Positions 42,253 to 50,249 of a stretch of 64,000 nt of DNA are shown piece after piece. How positions within the stretch are numbered: position 1 is the stretch's first letter; the number at the start of each line of letters is the position of its first letter. Position numbers and translations under genes: made by a program. The notes under the pieces were generated by a model. It was not told the origin of the DNA. It did not search any database and worked only from the letters and a program-made list of their open reading frames with translations. The DNA lies in the NCBI GenBank assembly GCA_963751795.1, contig CAVVVI010000003.1, forward strand, positions 310,001-374,000, given 5' to 3'. This stretch comes from BOG-908 sp963751795 (lineage in GTDB: Bacteria > Pseudomonadota > Alphaproteobacteria > Acetobacterales > Acetobacteraceae).

Positions 42253-43623
42253 ATGGCCTCCGCAGCCGAGCAGCTCGCCTCCTCCTTCAGCCTCGGCTCC
42301 TTCTCCAAGGCCACCGAGCTGCGCAAGCGCATCTGGTTCACGCTCACCGCGCTCATCGTGTACCGCATCGGCACCTACATCCCCGTCCCGGGCGTGGATG
42401 CCTCGGTCATGGCCGAGATGATGCACCGCAACGGCGGCGGCTTCCTCGGCATGTTCGACATGTTCAGCGGCGGCGCACTCGGCCGCATGACCGTCTTCGC
42501 GCTCGCCATCATGCCGTATATCAGCGCCAGCATCATCATCCAGCTGATGACCACCGCGATCCCGACGCTGGAGACGCTGAAGAAAGAGGGTGAGTCCGGC
42601 CGCAAGAAGCTCAACCAATACACCCGCTACCTCACCGTGCTGATCGCCCTGTTCCAGGCCTACGGCATTGCCGTGGGGCTCGAGACGTTCCACGGCAATT
42701 CCGGCCCCGCGGTCATCGATCCTGGCCTGTATTTCCGCGCCTCCTGCGTCGTCACGCTGGTGGGCGGCACGATGTTCCTGATGTGGCTGGGCGAGCAGAT
42801 CACCGCGCGCGGCATCGGCAACGGCATCAGCCTGATCATCTTCGCCGGCATCGTCGCCAACCTGCCGCAAAGCATCGGCCAGCTGCTCGAACTGGGCCGC
42901 ACCGGCGCCATCTCGCCCTTCTTCATCGTCGCCGTGCTGGTGGGCGGTGCCGCGGTGATCGCCTTCATCGTCTTCATGGAACGCGCCCAGCGCCGGGTGA
43001 TGATCCAGTATCCCAAGCGCCAGGTCGGCAGCCGCATGTTCGGCGGCGACAGCACACACATGCCGCTCAAGGTGAACACCGCCGGCGTCATCCCGCCGAT
43101 CTTCGCCAGCTCCATCCTGCTGGTCCCGGTCACCATCGCCGGCTTTTCGGCCAACGTCACCGCACCGGCCTGGGTGCCGCACTGGCTCAGCACCGGCCTC
43201 TCTAGCGTCGCCGGCCAGCTCTCCCGCGGCGCCCCGCTCTATCTGCTCACCTACGCCGTCTTCATCATCTTCTTCTCGTATTTCTACACGGCCATCGTGT
43301 TCAATCCGGAGGAGACGGCCGACAACCTCAAGAAATACGGCGGCTTCATTCCCGGCATCCGCCCGGGCGCCAACACCGCGGGCTATTTCGACCACATCCT
43401 GGTCCGCCTCACCACGATCGGCGCGCTCTATCTGGTTGCCGTCTGCCTGCTGCCGCAGATGCTCATCACCAAATACGGCCTGCCCTTCTCGCTCGGCGGC
43501 ACCAGCCTGATGATCATCGTATCGGTGACCATGGACACCATCACGCAGATGCAATCCCACCTCATCGCCCATCAATATGAAGGGCTGATTCGCAAGAACC
43601 GCGTGAAGGGCCGCGGCCGGTGA
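42253..43623 (+). CDS. secY: Preprotein translocase subunit SecY
   Basis: This 456-residue central channel of the Sec translocon has ten predicted transmembrane helices. LIVYRIGTYIPVPGVDASVM, AIMPYISASIIIQLM and KYGGFIPGIRPGANTAGYFD are typical. The plug region and cytosolic loops for SecA and ribosome are present. The 3' end overlaps adk by 4 bp. Confidence 0.97.
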   Translation: MASAAEQLASSFSLGSFSKATELRKRIWFTLTALIVYRIGTYIPVPGVDASVMAEMMHRNGGGFLGMFDMFSGGALGRMTVFALAIMPYISASIIIQLMTTAIPTLETLKKEGESGRKKLNQYTRYLTVLIALFQAYGIAVGLETFHGNSGPAVIDPGLYFRASCVVTLVGGTMFLMWLGEQITARGIGNGISLIIFAGIVANLPQSIGQLLELGRTGAISPFFIVAVLVGGAAVIAFIVFMERAQRRVMIQYPKRQVGSRMFGGDSTHMPLKVNTAGVIPPIFASSILLVPVTIAGFSANVTAPAWVPHWLSTGLSSVAGQLSRGAPLYLLTYAVFIIFFSYFYTAIVFNPEETADNLKKYGGFIPGIRPGANTAGYFDHILVRLTTIGALYLVAVCLLPQMLITKYGLPFSLGGTSLMIIVSVTMDTITQMQSHLIAHQYEGLIRKNRVKGRGR

Positions 43624-44297
43624 ACCTGATCCTGCTTGGCCCGCCAGGGGCGGGGAAGGGGACGCAAGCCAAGCGCCTGGAGATCGCCCACCGCATCGCC
43701 CAGATCTCGACCGGCGACATGCTGCGCGCCGAAGTCGCCGCGGGCACCGCCATCGGCCAGCGCGCCAAGGCCATCATGGAATCCGGCGCCCTGGTGCCCG
43801 ACAGCCTGATCATCGCCATGCTCGCCACCCGCCTACGCCAGCCCGACTGCGCGCAGGGCTTCATCCTGGACGGCTTCCCGCGCACCGTGCCGCAGGCCGA
43901 AGCGCTCGACGAAATGCTCGCCGGCATGGGCATCGGCCTCGATGCGGTGATCGAGCTGCGGGTGGACGACGCGGCGCTGGTGGACCGCATCGCCGGCCGC
44001 TTCACCTGTGCCAAATGCGGCGCCGGCTACCACGACAGCTTCCATCCCACGCGCACAGCCGGCATCTGCGACGTCTGCACCAGCCACGATTTCGTCCGCC
44101 GCGCCGACGACCGCCGCGAGACGGTCGCCGCCCGCCTGCAAGCCTATCACGGCCAGACGGCGCCCATCCTGCCCCACTACGCCGCCCAGTCCCGCCTGCA
44201 CACGGTGGACGGCATGGCGGAGATGGATACGGTCACCGCCGCCATCGGCGCCATCCTGGCCACGCTGCCGGACAGGACCGCCATCGCGGCAAGTTGA
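43620..44297 (+). CDS. adk: Adenylate kinase
   Basis: This enzyme catalyses ATP plus AMP to two ADP. The 225-residue long-type enzyme starts at GTG inside the secY stop codon. The P-loop GPPGAGKGTQAKRL, DGFPRTVPQAEALD and the four-Cys zinc LID (CAKCG ... CDVC) are intact. secY-adk linkage is standard in many bacteria. Confidence 0.97.
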   Translation: MNLILLGPPGAGKGTQAKRLEIAHRIAQISTGDMLRAEVAAGTAIGQRAKAIMESGALVPDSLIIAMLATRLRQPDCAQGFILDGFPRTVPQAEALDEMLAGMGIGLDAVIELRVDDAALVDRIAGRFTCAKCGAGYHDSFHPTRTAGICDVCTSHDFVRRADDRRETVAARLQAYHGQTAPILPHYAAQSRLHTVDGMAEMDTVTAAIGAILATLPDRTAIAAS

Positions 44298-44307
44298 TGA
44301 AAGCGCG

Positions 44308-44336
44308 TTGACTCGCAGCCGGGGGCGCTTTAAGTC
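44308..44336 (+). promoter_or_regulatory. Candidate promoter of the rpsM-rpsK-rpoA-rplQ genes
   Basis: TTGACT (44308-44313), a 17-bp spacer and TAAGTC (44331-44336) lie just behind the adk stop and 119 bp upstream of the rpsM start. This would allow independent expression of the alpha operon. Confidence 0.45.
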
Positions 44337-44454
44337 CAGCCCCTCGGCACCGTCCCCACCAGGACGCGCGCCTCAATGCATTTCGGTGTATTAACCAGCC
44401 CTTTGGGGCGTTTATCACGCGGGGCCGCAAGGCGTCGCGGAGGGAGTGTCGGGC

Positions 44455-44832
44455 GTGGCGCGTATTGCCGGGGTAAACATTCCAACCAACAAGCGGGTGG
44501 TCATCAGCCTGCGCTACATCTTCGGCATCGGCCCCAAGAAGGCGCAGGACATCTGCACCAAGCTCGGCATCCCGGACGACCGTCGCGTCAACCAGCTGAG
44601 CGACGACGAGATCGTCCGCCTGCGCGAGACCATCGACCGCGACTACCGCGTCGAAGGCGATCTGCGCCGCGAGCTGGCCATGAACATCAAGCGCCTGATG
44701 GATCTCGGCTGCTACCGCGGCCTGCGGCATCGCCGCGGCCTGCCGGTGCGCGGCCAGCGCACCCACACCAACGCGCGCACCCGCAAGGGCAAGGCCGTCG
44801 CCATCGCCGGCAAGAAGAAGGTCACGAAGTAA
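44455..44832 (+). CDS. rpsM: 30S ribosomal protein S13
   Basis: This 125-residue head protein has a helix-two-turns-helix. The GTG at 44455 gives ARIAGVNIPTNKRVVISLRY as the N-terminus and has GGAGGG 10 bp upstream. A GTG three codons earlier is too close to that site. LRHRRGLPVRGQRTHTNART is the signature. Its stop overlaps the rpsK ATG by 1 bp. Confidence 0.96.
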   Translation: MARIAGVNIPTNKRVVISLRYIFGIGPKKAQDICTKLGIPDDRRVNQLSDDEIVRLRETIDRDYRVEGDLRRELAMNIKRLMDLGCYRGLRHRRGLPVRGQRTHTNARTRKGKAVAIAGKKKVTK

Positions 44833-45224
44833 TGGCAAAGCCGGCCACCGCACGCCCGAAGCGCAAGGAGCGCAAGAACATCATCTCGGGCGTCGCCCAC
44901 GTGATGGCGTCGTTCAACAACACCATGATCACCATCACCGACGCGCAGGGCAATACCATCGCCTGGTCGTCCAGCGGCAGCCAGGGCTTCAAGGGCAGCC
45001 GCAAATCGACCCCCTACGCCGCCCAGGTCGCCGCCGAGGATGCCGGCAAGAAGGCCCGCGAGCACGGCATGGAGACGCTCGACATCGAGGTGAGCGGGCC
45101 CGGCTCGGGCCGCGAGAGTGCGCTGCGTGCCCTGCAGGCGGTCGGCTTCTCGATCACCGCCATCCGCGACATGACGCCGATCCCGCATAACGGCTGCCGC
45201 CCGCGCAAGCGCCGGCGCGTCTAG
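44832..45224 (+). CDS. rpsK: 30S ribosomal protein S11
   Basis: This 130-residue platform protein has HVMASFNNTMITITDAQGNT, KGSRKSTPYAAQVAAEDAGK and the C-terminal RDMTPIPHNGCRPRKRRRV, all typical. It overlaps rpsM by 1 bp. A T6-tailed hairpin lies in the gap to rpoA. Confidence 0.98.
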   Translation: MAKPATARPKRKERKNIISGVAHVMASFNNTMITITDAQGNTIAWSSSGSQGFKGSRKSTPYAAQVAAEDAGKKAREHGMETLDIEVSGPGSGRESALRALQAVGFSITAIRDMTPIPHNGCRPRKRRRV

Positions 45225-45276
45225 CCTTCGCGGCGCGTCCGCCAGCTTCCAGCCTCAGTTGTCAGTCGTCTGATTG

Positions 45277-45297
45277 GCTGCGGCGGGCAGCTTTTTT
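45277..45297 (+). terminator. Short T-tailed hairpin between rpsK and rpoA
   Basis: GCTGC-GGCGG-GCAGC is followed directly by TTTTTT, the layout of an intrinsic terminator with a 5-bp stem. It lies inside a co-oriented operon 47 bp upstream of rpoA, so it can only be an attenuator or partial terminator. Confidence 0.5.
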
Positions 45298-45343
45298 CCG
45301 ATGACTGGCAGCCCCGGCTGGCAGCGACCTGAGAGGTAGTAGA

Positions 45344-46363
45344 GTGGTTATCCAGAGGAACTGGCAGTCGCTGATCAAGCCGGAGAAGCTGGAAGTCGAG
45401 CCCGGCACCGATCCGCACCGCATCGCCACCGTCGTCGCCGAACCGCTGGAGCGCGGCTTCGGCATGACGCTCGGCAATGCCATCCGCCGCATCCTGCTCA
45501 GCTCGCTGCAGGGCGCCGCCGTCACCGCGCTGCAGATCGACGGCGTCCTGCACGAGTTCAGCTCGGTCGCCGGCGTGCGTGAGGACGTGACCGACATCGT
45601 CCTCAACATCAAGCAGCTGGCCCTGCGCATGCACGGCGAAGGCCCCAAGCGCATGACGCTGACGGCCACCGGCCCCGGCGAAGTCCGCGCCGGCCAGATC
45701 CAGGCCGGCCACGACATCGATATTATGAACCCCGACCTCGTCATCTGCACGCTCGACGAGGGCGCCAAGCTCGGCATGGAGCTCACCGTCCAGCTCGGCC
45801 GCGGCTACGTGGCCGCCGCCGCCAACCGCCCCGAAGATGCGCCGATCGGCCTGATCCCGGTGGACGCCATCTACTCGCCGGTCCGCCGCGTCTCCTACAA
45901 GGTCGAACCCACCCGCGTGGGCCAGGTGACCGACTACGACAAGCTCCTGCTCACGGTCGAGACCAACGGCGCCGTCGGCCCCGAAGATGCGGTGGCGCTC
46001 GCCGCCCGCATCCTGCAGGACCAGCTCAAGCTGTTCATCAACTTCGACGAGCCGCAGCAGGTCCGCGCCGAGGAGCAGCACGACGACCTGCCGTTCAACC
46101 GAAACCTTCTCCGCAAGGTGGACGAGCTCGAGCTGTCCGTCCGCTCGGCGAACTGCCTCAAGAACGACAACATCGTCTATATCGGCGACCTGGTGCAGAA
46201 GACCGAACAGGAAATGCTGCGCACGCCGAATTTCGGCCGCAAGTCGCTCAACGAGATCAAGGAAGTGCTGACCAACATGGGGTTGGCGCTTGGGATGAAT
46301 GTTTCCGGTTGGCCGCCTGAGAATATCGAGGATCTGGCCAAGCGTTTGGATGAACCGTTTTAG
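45344..46363 (+). CDS. rpoA: RNA polymerase subunit alpha
   Basis: This 339-residue subunit assembles beta and beta' and contacts activators through its C-terminal domain. A GTG start gives MVIQRNWQSLIKPEKLEVEP. ERGFGMTLGNAIRRILLSSL is the dimerisation signature. The alpha-CTD is complete (LELSVRSANCLKNDNIVYIG, GRKSLNEIKEVL). It is followed by repeat B3 and rplQ. Confidence 0.98.
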   Translation: MVIQRNWQSLIKPEKLEVEPGTDPHRIATVVAEPLERGFGMTLGNAIRRILLSSLQGAAVTALQIDGVLHEFSSVAGVREDVTDIVLNIKQLALRMHGEGPKRMTLTATGPGEVRAGQIQAGHDIDIMNPDLVICTLDEGAKLGMELTVQLGRGYVAAAANRPEDAPIGLIPVDAIYSPVRRVSYKVEPTRVGQVTDYDKLLLTVETNGAVGPEDAVALAARILQDQLKLFINFDEPQQVRAEEQHDDLPFNRNLLRKVDELELSVRSANCLKNDNIVYIGDLVQKTEQEMLRTPNFGRKSLNEIKEVLTNMGLALGMNVSGWPPENIEDLAKRLDEPF

Positions 46364-46373
46364 AGAGGAAGGC

Positions 46374-46485
46374 CTTCTTTTCTGAAGAAAAGAAGCAAAA
46401 AACTTTTGCCCCGCTGTCGCGCGCTCACCCAGCCAGCACCCGACAGAAGGCAAAAGTTTTTTGGTCCTTTTTTTCAAAAAAGGAC
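46374..46485. repeat. Family B nested-palindrome element, copy 3 (rpoA-rplQ gap)
   Basis: It has the same orientation as copy 1. It comprises the CTTCTTTTCT/AGAAAAGAAG hairpin (46374-46395), arms at 46396-46408 and 46451-46463 that are perfect 13-bp inverted repeats (15 bp with flanking CC/GG), and the GTCC/GGAC hairpin (46464-46485). The interior has CTGTCG and CGACAG. It starts 11 bp behind the rpoA stop. Confidence 0.92.
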
Positions 46486-46509
46486 TGCTTGCTACCTTAG
46501 GAGACCAAA

Positions 46510-46929
46510 ATGCGTCACGGCGTAGCCGGCCGAAAGCTCGGCGTTACTTCCACCCACCGCCTCGCCATGTTCCGCAACATGGCCGTCGCCCTGATCAAGC
46601 ACGAGCAGATCACCACCACGCTGCCCAAGGCCAAGGAGCTGCGTCCGGTTGCCGAGCGCCTGATCACGCTGGGCAAGCGCGGCGGCCTGCACGCCCGCCG
46701 TCAGGCCTACGCCCAGCTGCGCGACGACACCATCGTCCGCAAGCTGTTCGACACGCTGGCCACCCGCTACAAGGCCCGCGCCGGCGGCTACACCCGCGTT
46801 ATGAAGGCCGGCATGCGCTACGGCGATGCCGCCGACATGGCGGTGATCGAACTGGTGGACCGCGATCCCTCGGCCAAGGGCCAGGATAGCGGCCCGCGCC
46901 AGGAAATGCCGGAATCCGAAGCCGAATAG
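46510..46929 (+). CDS. rplQ: 50S ribosomal protein L17
   Basis: This 139-residue protein has MRHGVAGRKLGVTSTHRLAM, IKHEQITTTLPKAKELRPVA and GDAADMAVIELVDRDPSAKG. TAGGAG is its ribosome-binding site. It is the last gene of the supercluster, followed by a strong terminator. Confidence 0.98.
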   Translation: MRHGVAGRKLGVTSTHRLAMFRNMAVALIKHEQITTTLPKAKELRPVAERLITLGKRGGLHARRQAYAQLRDDTIVRKLFDTLATRYKARAGGYTRVMKAGMRYGDAADMAVIELVDRDPSAKGQDSGPRQEMPESEAE

Positions 46930-46990
46930 CCACGGGATAGAGCCGGGCCGCCATCGCGGTCCGGCTCCATCGGCTACTCAAAGCTGAACA

Positions 46991-47020
46991 ACGGCCGGGA
47001 AGTGCAAACTTCCCGGCCGT
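46991..47020. terminator. Strong terminator behind rplQ, probably bidirectional
   Basis: ACGGCCGGGAAGT (46991-47003) and ACTTCCCGGCCGT (47008-47020) form a perfect 13-bp stem with a GCAA loop, followed by TTTC. It separates rplQ from the converging secreted-protein gene and can serve both. Confidence 0.85.
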
Positions 47021-47030
47021 TTCGCGTCGC

Positions 47031-47594
47031 CTACTTCGGCGCGTCGGTGGCAGGTGCCGCCGGCGTTGCCGTCGAGCTGTCGGCCGGCGCAGCAGCGTCG
47101 GCCGCCTTGGTCTTCTTGGCCATGTGATGCGTCATCTTGTGATGCATCGGCGCATGGGCCTCCTGCTTCGCCGCGTCGGGGGTCGCCGGCGGGGTGAACG
47201 GCTTGTTGGTCTTGGCAGCGTTCAGGCTGGCGTCGTTGAGGTCCTCGACGGCCTTGTCGCCGGCCTTCGTGGGGGCCAGCTTGCCGCCCTTGTGCATCAT
47301 CTTGTGATGCATGGTCTTCTTCGCCTTCATCGGCTTGGCATCGGCCGAGGCTGCAGGCGCAGGCGCGCTCGCATCGGGGGCAGGGGCCGTCGGCGTCACG
47401 TCGGCCGGCGGGGTTGCAGGGGCCGGGGCCGGCGTTGCGGCCGGGGCTGCCGGGGCAGGTGCCGCCATCGGGGCGGCTGCCGGAGCGGCCGGCGACGTGG
47501 ACGAGCTGGCCGGCGCCTGGGCAAAGGACGCGAACGGCAGGGAAGCGGCCGCCAGCGCCAGGAAGGTTGCTCCGAATAGATCTGTCTTACGCAC
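47031..47594 (-). CDS. Secreted Ala/Pro-rich protein with His/Met/Lys motifs
   Basis: This 187-residue protein starts at a GTG with AAAGGAG 7 bp upstream. A signal peptide (about residues 1-22, ending SFAQA) precedes a low-complexity Ala/Pro region of about 60 residues. Two similar basic clusters follow, KKTMHHKMMHKGGK and MHHKMTHHMAKKTK, separated by an ordered-looking segment (DKAVEDLNDASLNAAKTNKP). His and Met clusters suggest periplasmic metal or acid buffering, but I recognise no family. Low complexity makes function calling unsafe. Confidence 0.7.
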   Translation of the reverse strand: MRKTDLFGATFLALAAASLPFASFAQAPASSSTSPAAPAAAPMAAPAPAAPAATPAPAPATPPADVTPTAPAPDASAPAPAASADAKPMKAKKTMHHKMMHKGGKLAPTKAGDKAVEDLNDASLNAAKTNKPFTPPATPDAAKQEAHAPMHHKMTHHMAKKTKAADAAAPADSSTATPAAPATDAPK

Positions 47595-47761
47595 GGCTGA
47601 ACTCCTTTGGTGGTTCGCACAGACACGGCGCATTCCGGTCTGTGTCCATAACAACTCACACGTGGCAAGGTCGCATCGTGAAGGCAAGTCACAGCCGGCG
47701 GCGCGGCACATTCGCCGCAACCTGTGGCGAAACTGATGCACATTGACGGCGTGGTCCACGC

Positions 47762-49084
47762 ATGACCGACGACACCCAGCCCCGCCTGTTCGACCCCCCG
47801 GCCCAGCCGCCCGCCCCCGCCGGCCCCCGCCCGCTGGCCGATCGCCTGCGCCCGCAAACACTGGGCGCCATCGTCGGCCAGCAGCATCTGGTCGGCGCCC
47901 AGGGCACGCTCACGCGCATGCTGGACGCCGGCACGCTGTCCAGCCTCATCCTCTGGGGCCCGCCCGGCGTGGGCAAAACCACCATCGCCCGCCTGCTCGC
48001 CGGTTCCGCCCTCGCCTTCGTCCAGCTCTCGGCGGTGTTCTCCGGCGTCGCCGACCTCAAGCGCGCCTTCGAGGACGCCACCCGCCTGCGCCGCGCCGGC
48101 CGCCGCACGCTGCTCTTCGTCGACGAGATCCACCGCTTCAACCGCGCCCAGCAGGACGGCTTCCTGCCGGTCGTCGAAGACGGCACCGTCACCCTCGTGG
48201 GTGCCACCACCGAAAACCCGTCTTTCGCGCTGAACGGCGCGCTGCTTTCGCGCTGCCAGGTGCTCGTGCTCCGGCGGCTGGACGATGCGGATATGGAAAC
48301 CCTGCTGCAGCGTGCCGAAGCCGATCTCGGCCACACGCTGCCGCTCACAGATCAGGCGCGCGCCGCCCTGCGCGCCATGGCCGACGGCGATGGCCGCAGC
48401 CTGCTCAACATGGCCGAGCAGGTCGCCGCCCAGCCGCCCACCGGCGGCCCGATCGACGCCACGGCGCTCACCGCCATCGTCGCCCGCCGCGCCGCCCTCT
48501 ACGATCGCGACCGCGACGAGCACTACAACCTGATCTCGGCCCTGCATAAATCGCTACGGGGCTCGGATGCCGATGCCGCGCTCTACTGGTTCGAACGCAT
48601 GCTGGCCGGCGGGGAGGACCCGCGCTACATCGCCCGCCGCCTGGTCCGCTTCGCCTCGGAGGATATCGGCCTGGCCGACCCGCAGGCGCTCCCCCTCACG
48701 CTCGCCGCCTGGGACGCCTACGAACGGCTGGGCAGCCCGGAAGGCGACCTGGCCCTGGCGCAGGCCGTGCTCTATCTGGGCACCGCCCCCAAATCGAACG
48801 CCGCCTACACCGCCCACAAGGCCGCCGCCCGCATGGCGCGCGAGACCGGCAGCCTCGCCCCGCCCGCCCACATCCTCAACGCCCCCACCACGCTGATGAA
48901 AACGCTGGGCTACGGCGAGGGCTACGCCTACGACCACGACACCGCCGAAGCCTTCTCCGGCCAGGCCTACTTCCCCGACGGCGTCGCCCGCACGGCGTTC
49001 TACGAACCGGCCGACCGCGGCTTCGAGCGCGAGCTGGCCCGCCGCCTGGCCCATTGGGCGGCGCTGCGGGCCGCCAAACCCTGA
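47762..49084 (+). CDS. rarA: Replication-associated recombination protein A (RarA/MgsA)
   Basis: This 440-residue AAA+ ATPase of the RarA/WRNIP1 family acts at stalled replication forks. Walker A is GPPGVGKTT, Walker B is LLFVDEIHRFN, and the sensor GATTENPSFALN is family specific. The C-terminal tetramerisation region (YEPADRGFERELARRLAHW) is present. In many alphaproteobacteria rarA lies downstream of rplQ, as here. It is divergent from the His/Met-rich protein gene. Confidence 0.93.
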   Translation: MTDDTQPRLFDPPAQPPAPAGPRPLADRLRPQTLGAIVGQQHLVGAQGTLTRMLDAGTLSSLILWGPPGVGKTTIARLLAGSALAFVQLSAVFSGVADLKRAFEDATRLRRAGRRTLLFVDEIHRFNRAQQDGFLPVVEDGTVTLVGATTENPSFALNGALLSRCQVLVLRRLDDADMETLLQRAEADLGHTLPLTDQARAALRAMADGDGRSLLNMAEQVAAQPPTGGPIDATALTAIVARRAALYDRDRDEHYNLISALHKSLRGSDADAALYWFERMLAGGEDPRYIARRLVRFASEDIGLADPQALPLTLAAWDAYERLGSPEGDLALAQAVLYLGTAPKSNAAYTAHKAAARMARETGSLAPPAHILNAPTTLMKTLGYGEGYAYDHDTAEAFSGQAYFPDGVARTAFYEPADRGFERELARRLAHWAALRAAKP

Positions 49085-49180
49085 ACCGCCGCGGTCGCCA
49101 CCACGGCAAAACGCTTTTGCCGCCGCGCCCGCACGGCTATCCAGAACCGCCCACCACGGCCCCATTGTCCGGACACCCCA

Positions 49181-50140
49181 TTGCAAGTCACCGAAGACGA
49201 GTCCGGCATCCGCCTGGACCGCTGGTTCAGGCGCCACTTCCCCATGCTCACCCAAGGCATGATCCAGAAATTGTGCCGCACCGGCCAGATCCGCGTCGGC
49301 GGCAAGCGCGCCGAAGCCGCCACCCGCCTGCAGCCCGGCGACGAGATCCGCATCCCGCCGCTGCCTTCAGGCCCGCCCCCGGCACCGCCCCCCGCACCCC
49401 TCGATCCGGCCACTGTGCGCGAACTCGAAGGCATGGTGGTCTATGCCGACGAGGCGCTGATCGTGATGAACAAGCCGCACGGCCTCCCCGTGCAGGGCGG
49501 CCCCGGGATCGTGCGCCACCTCGACGGGCTGATGGACGGCTTCCGCCTCGGTGCCGCCGACAAGCCCCGCCTGGTCCACCGCATCGACATGGATACCAGC
49601 GGCCTGCTCATCCTGGCCCGCAGCCCCGGCACCGCCGCCAAGCTGGCCGCCGCCTTCCGCAGCCGCCACGTGGTGAAAACCTACTGGGCCGTGGTCGCCG
49701 GCCGCCCCAGCCCGCAGGAAGGCCGGCTCGATCTGCCGCTGGTGCGCTTCGGCGGGCTGCGTGGCGGCGAACGCGTGGCCGTGGCGGCACCCGACGAGCC
49801 CGACAGCACCAGTGCGATCACCGACTACCGCACGCTGGATGCCGCCGGCCGCAAGCTCGCCTGGCTGGAACTTCGCCCGCTCACCGGCCGCACCCACCAG
49901 CTGCGCGTCCATTGCGTGGCCCTCGGCGCACCGATCGTGGCGGACCGCAAATACGGCGGCGAGACGGCCCAGGTCGAAGGCCTGGCCGACAAGCTGCATC
50001 TGCACGCCCGCGCGCTCAGCCTGCCCCACCCGCATGGCGGCACGCTGGAGCTGGAAGCCGACCTGCCGGCCCACATGCGCGAGACGTTCCGCGCCATCGG
50101 CTTCACCGCGCCCGCCGCCCGCGCCCCAGCTCGCCGCTAG
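49181..50140 (+). CDS. RluA-family pseudouridine synthase
   Basis: This 319-residue protein has an N-terminal S4 domain (IRLDRWFRRHFPMLTQGMIQ) and a RluA-type catalytic domain. The catalytic motif reads HRIDMDTSGLL with its Asp, while most relatives have HRLDK or HRLDR. PLTGRTHQLRVHCVALG is conserved. The closest families are RluC/RluD, which modify 23S rRNA. A TTG start is chosen because homology begins there; its ribosome-binding site is poor. A perfect 25-bp tandem duplication covers the stop codon. Confidence 0.88.
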   Translation: MQVTEDESGIRLDRWFRRHFPMLTQGMIQKLCRTGQIRVGGKRAEAATRLQPGDEIRIPPLPSGPPPAPPPAPLDPATVRELEGMVVYADEALIVMNKPHGLPVQGGPGIVRHLDGLMDGFRLGAADKPRLVHRIDMDTSGLLILARSPGTAAKLAAAFRSRHVVKTYWAVVAGRPSPQEGRLDLPLVRFGGLRGGERVAVAAPDEPDSTSAITDYRTLDAAGRKLAWLELRPLTGRTHQLRVHCVALGAPIVADRKYGGETAQVEGLADKLHLHARALSLPHPHGGTLELEADLPAHMRETFRAIGFTAPAARAPARR

Positions 50141-50180
50141 GCGTCCCGCCCGGGTTCGCCGCTAGGCGTCCCGCCCGGGT
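50131..50180. repeat. Perfect 25-bp tandem duplication over the pseudouridine synthase stop
   Basis: The unit TCGCCGCTAGGCGTCCCGCC plus five bases occurs at 50131-50155 and again at 50156-50180 without mismatch. The first copy contains the TAG stop of the preceding gene. Confidence 0.9.
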
Positions 50181-50249
50181 CCGGCGCTCGCCGATCCCGC
50201 GCGCAAAAGAACTGCTGCCTTCCGCCCTGGCCTTCTCTACAAGACCGCG

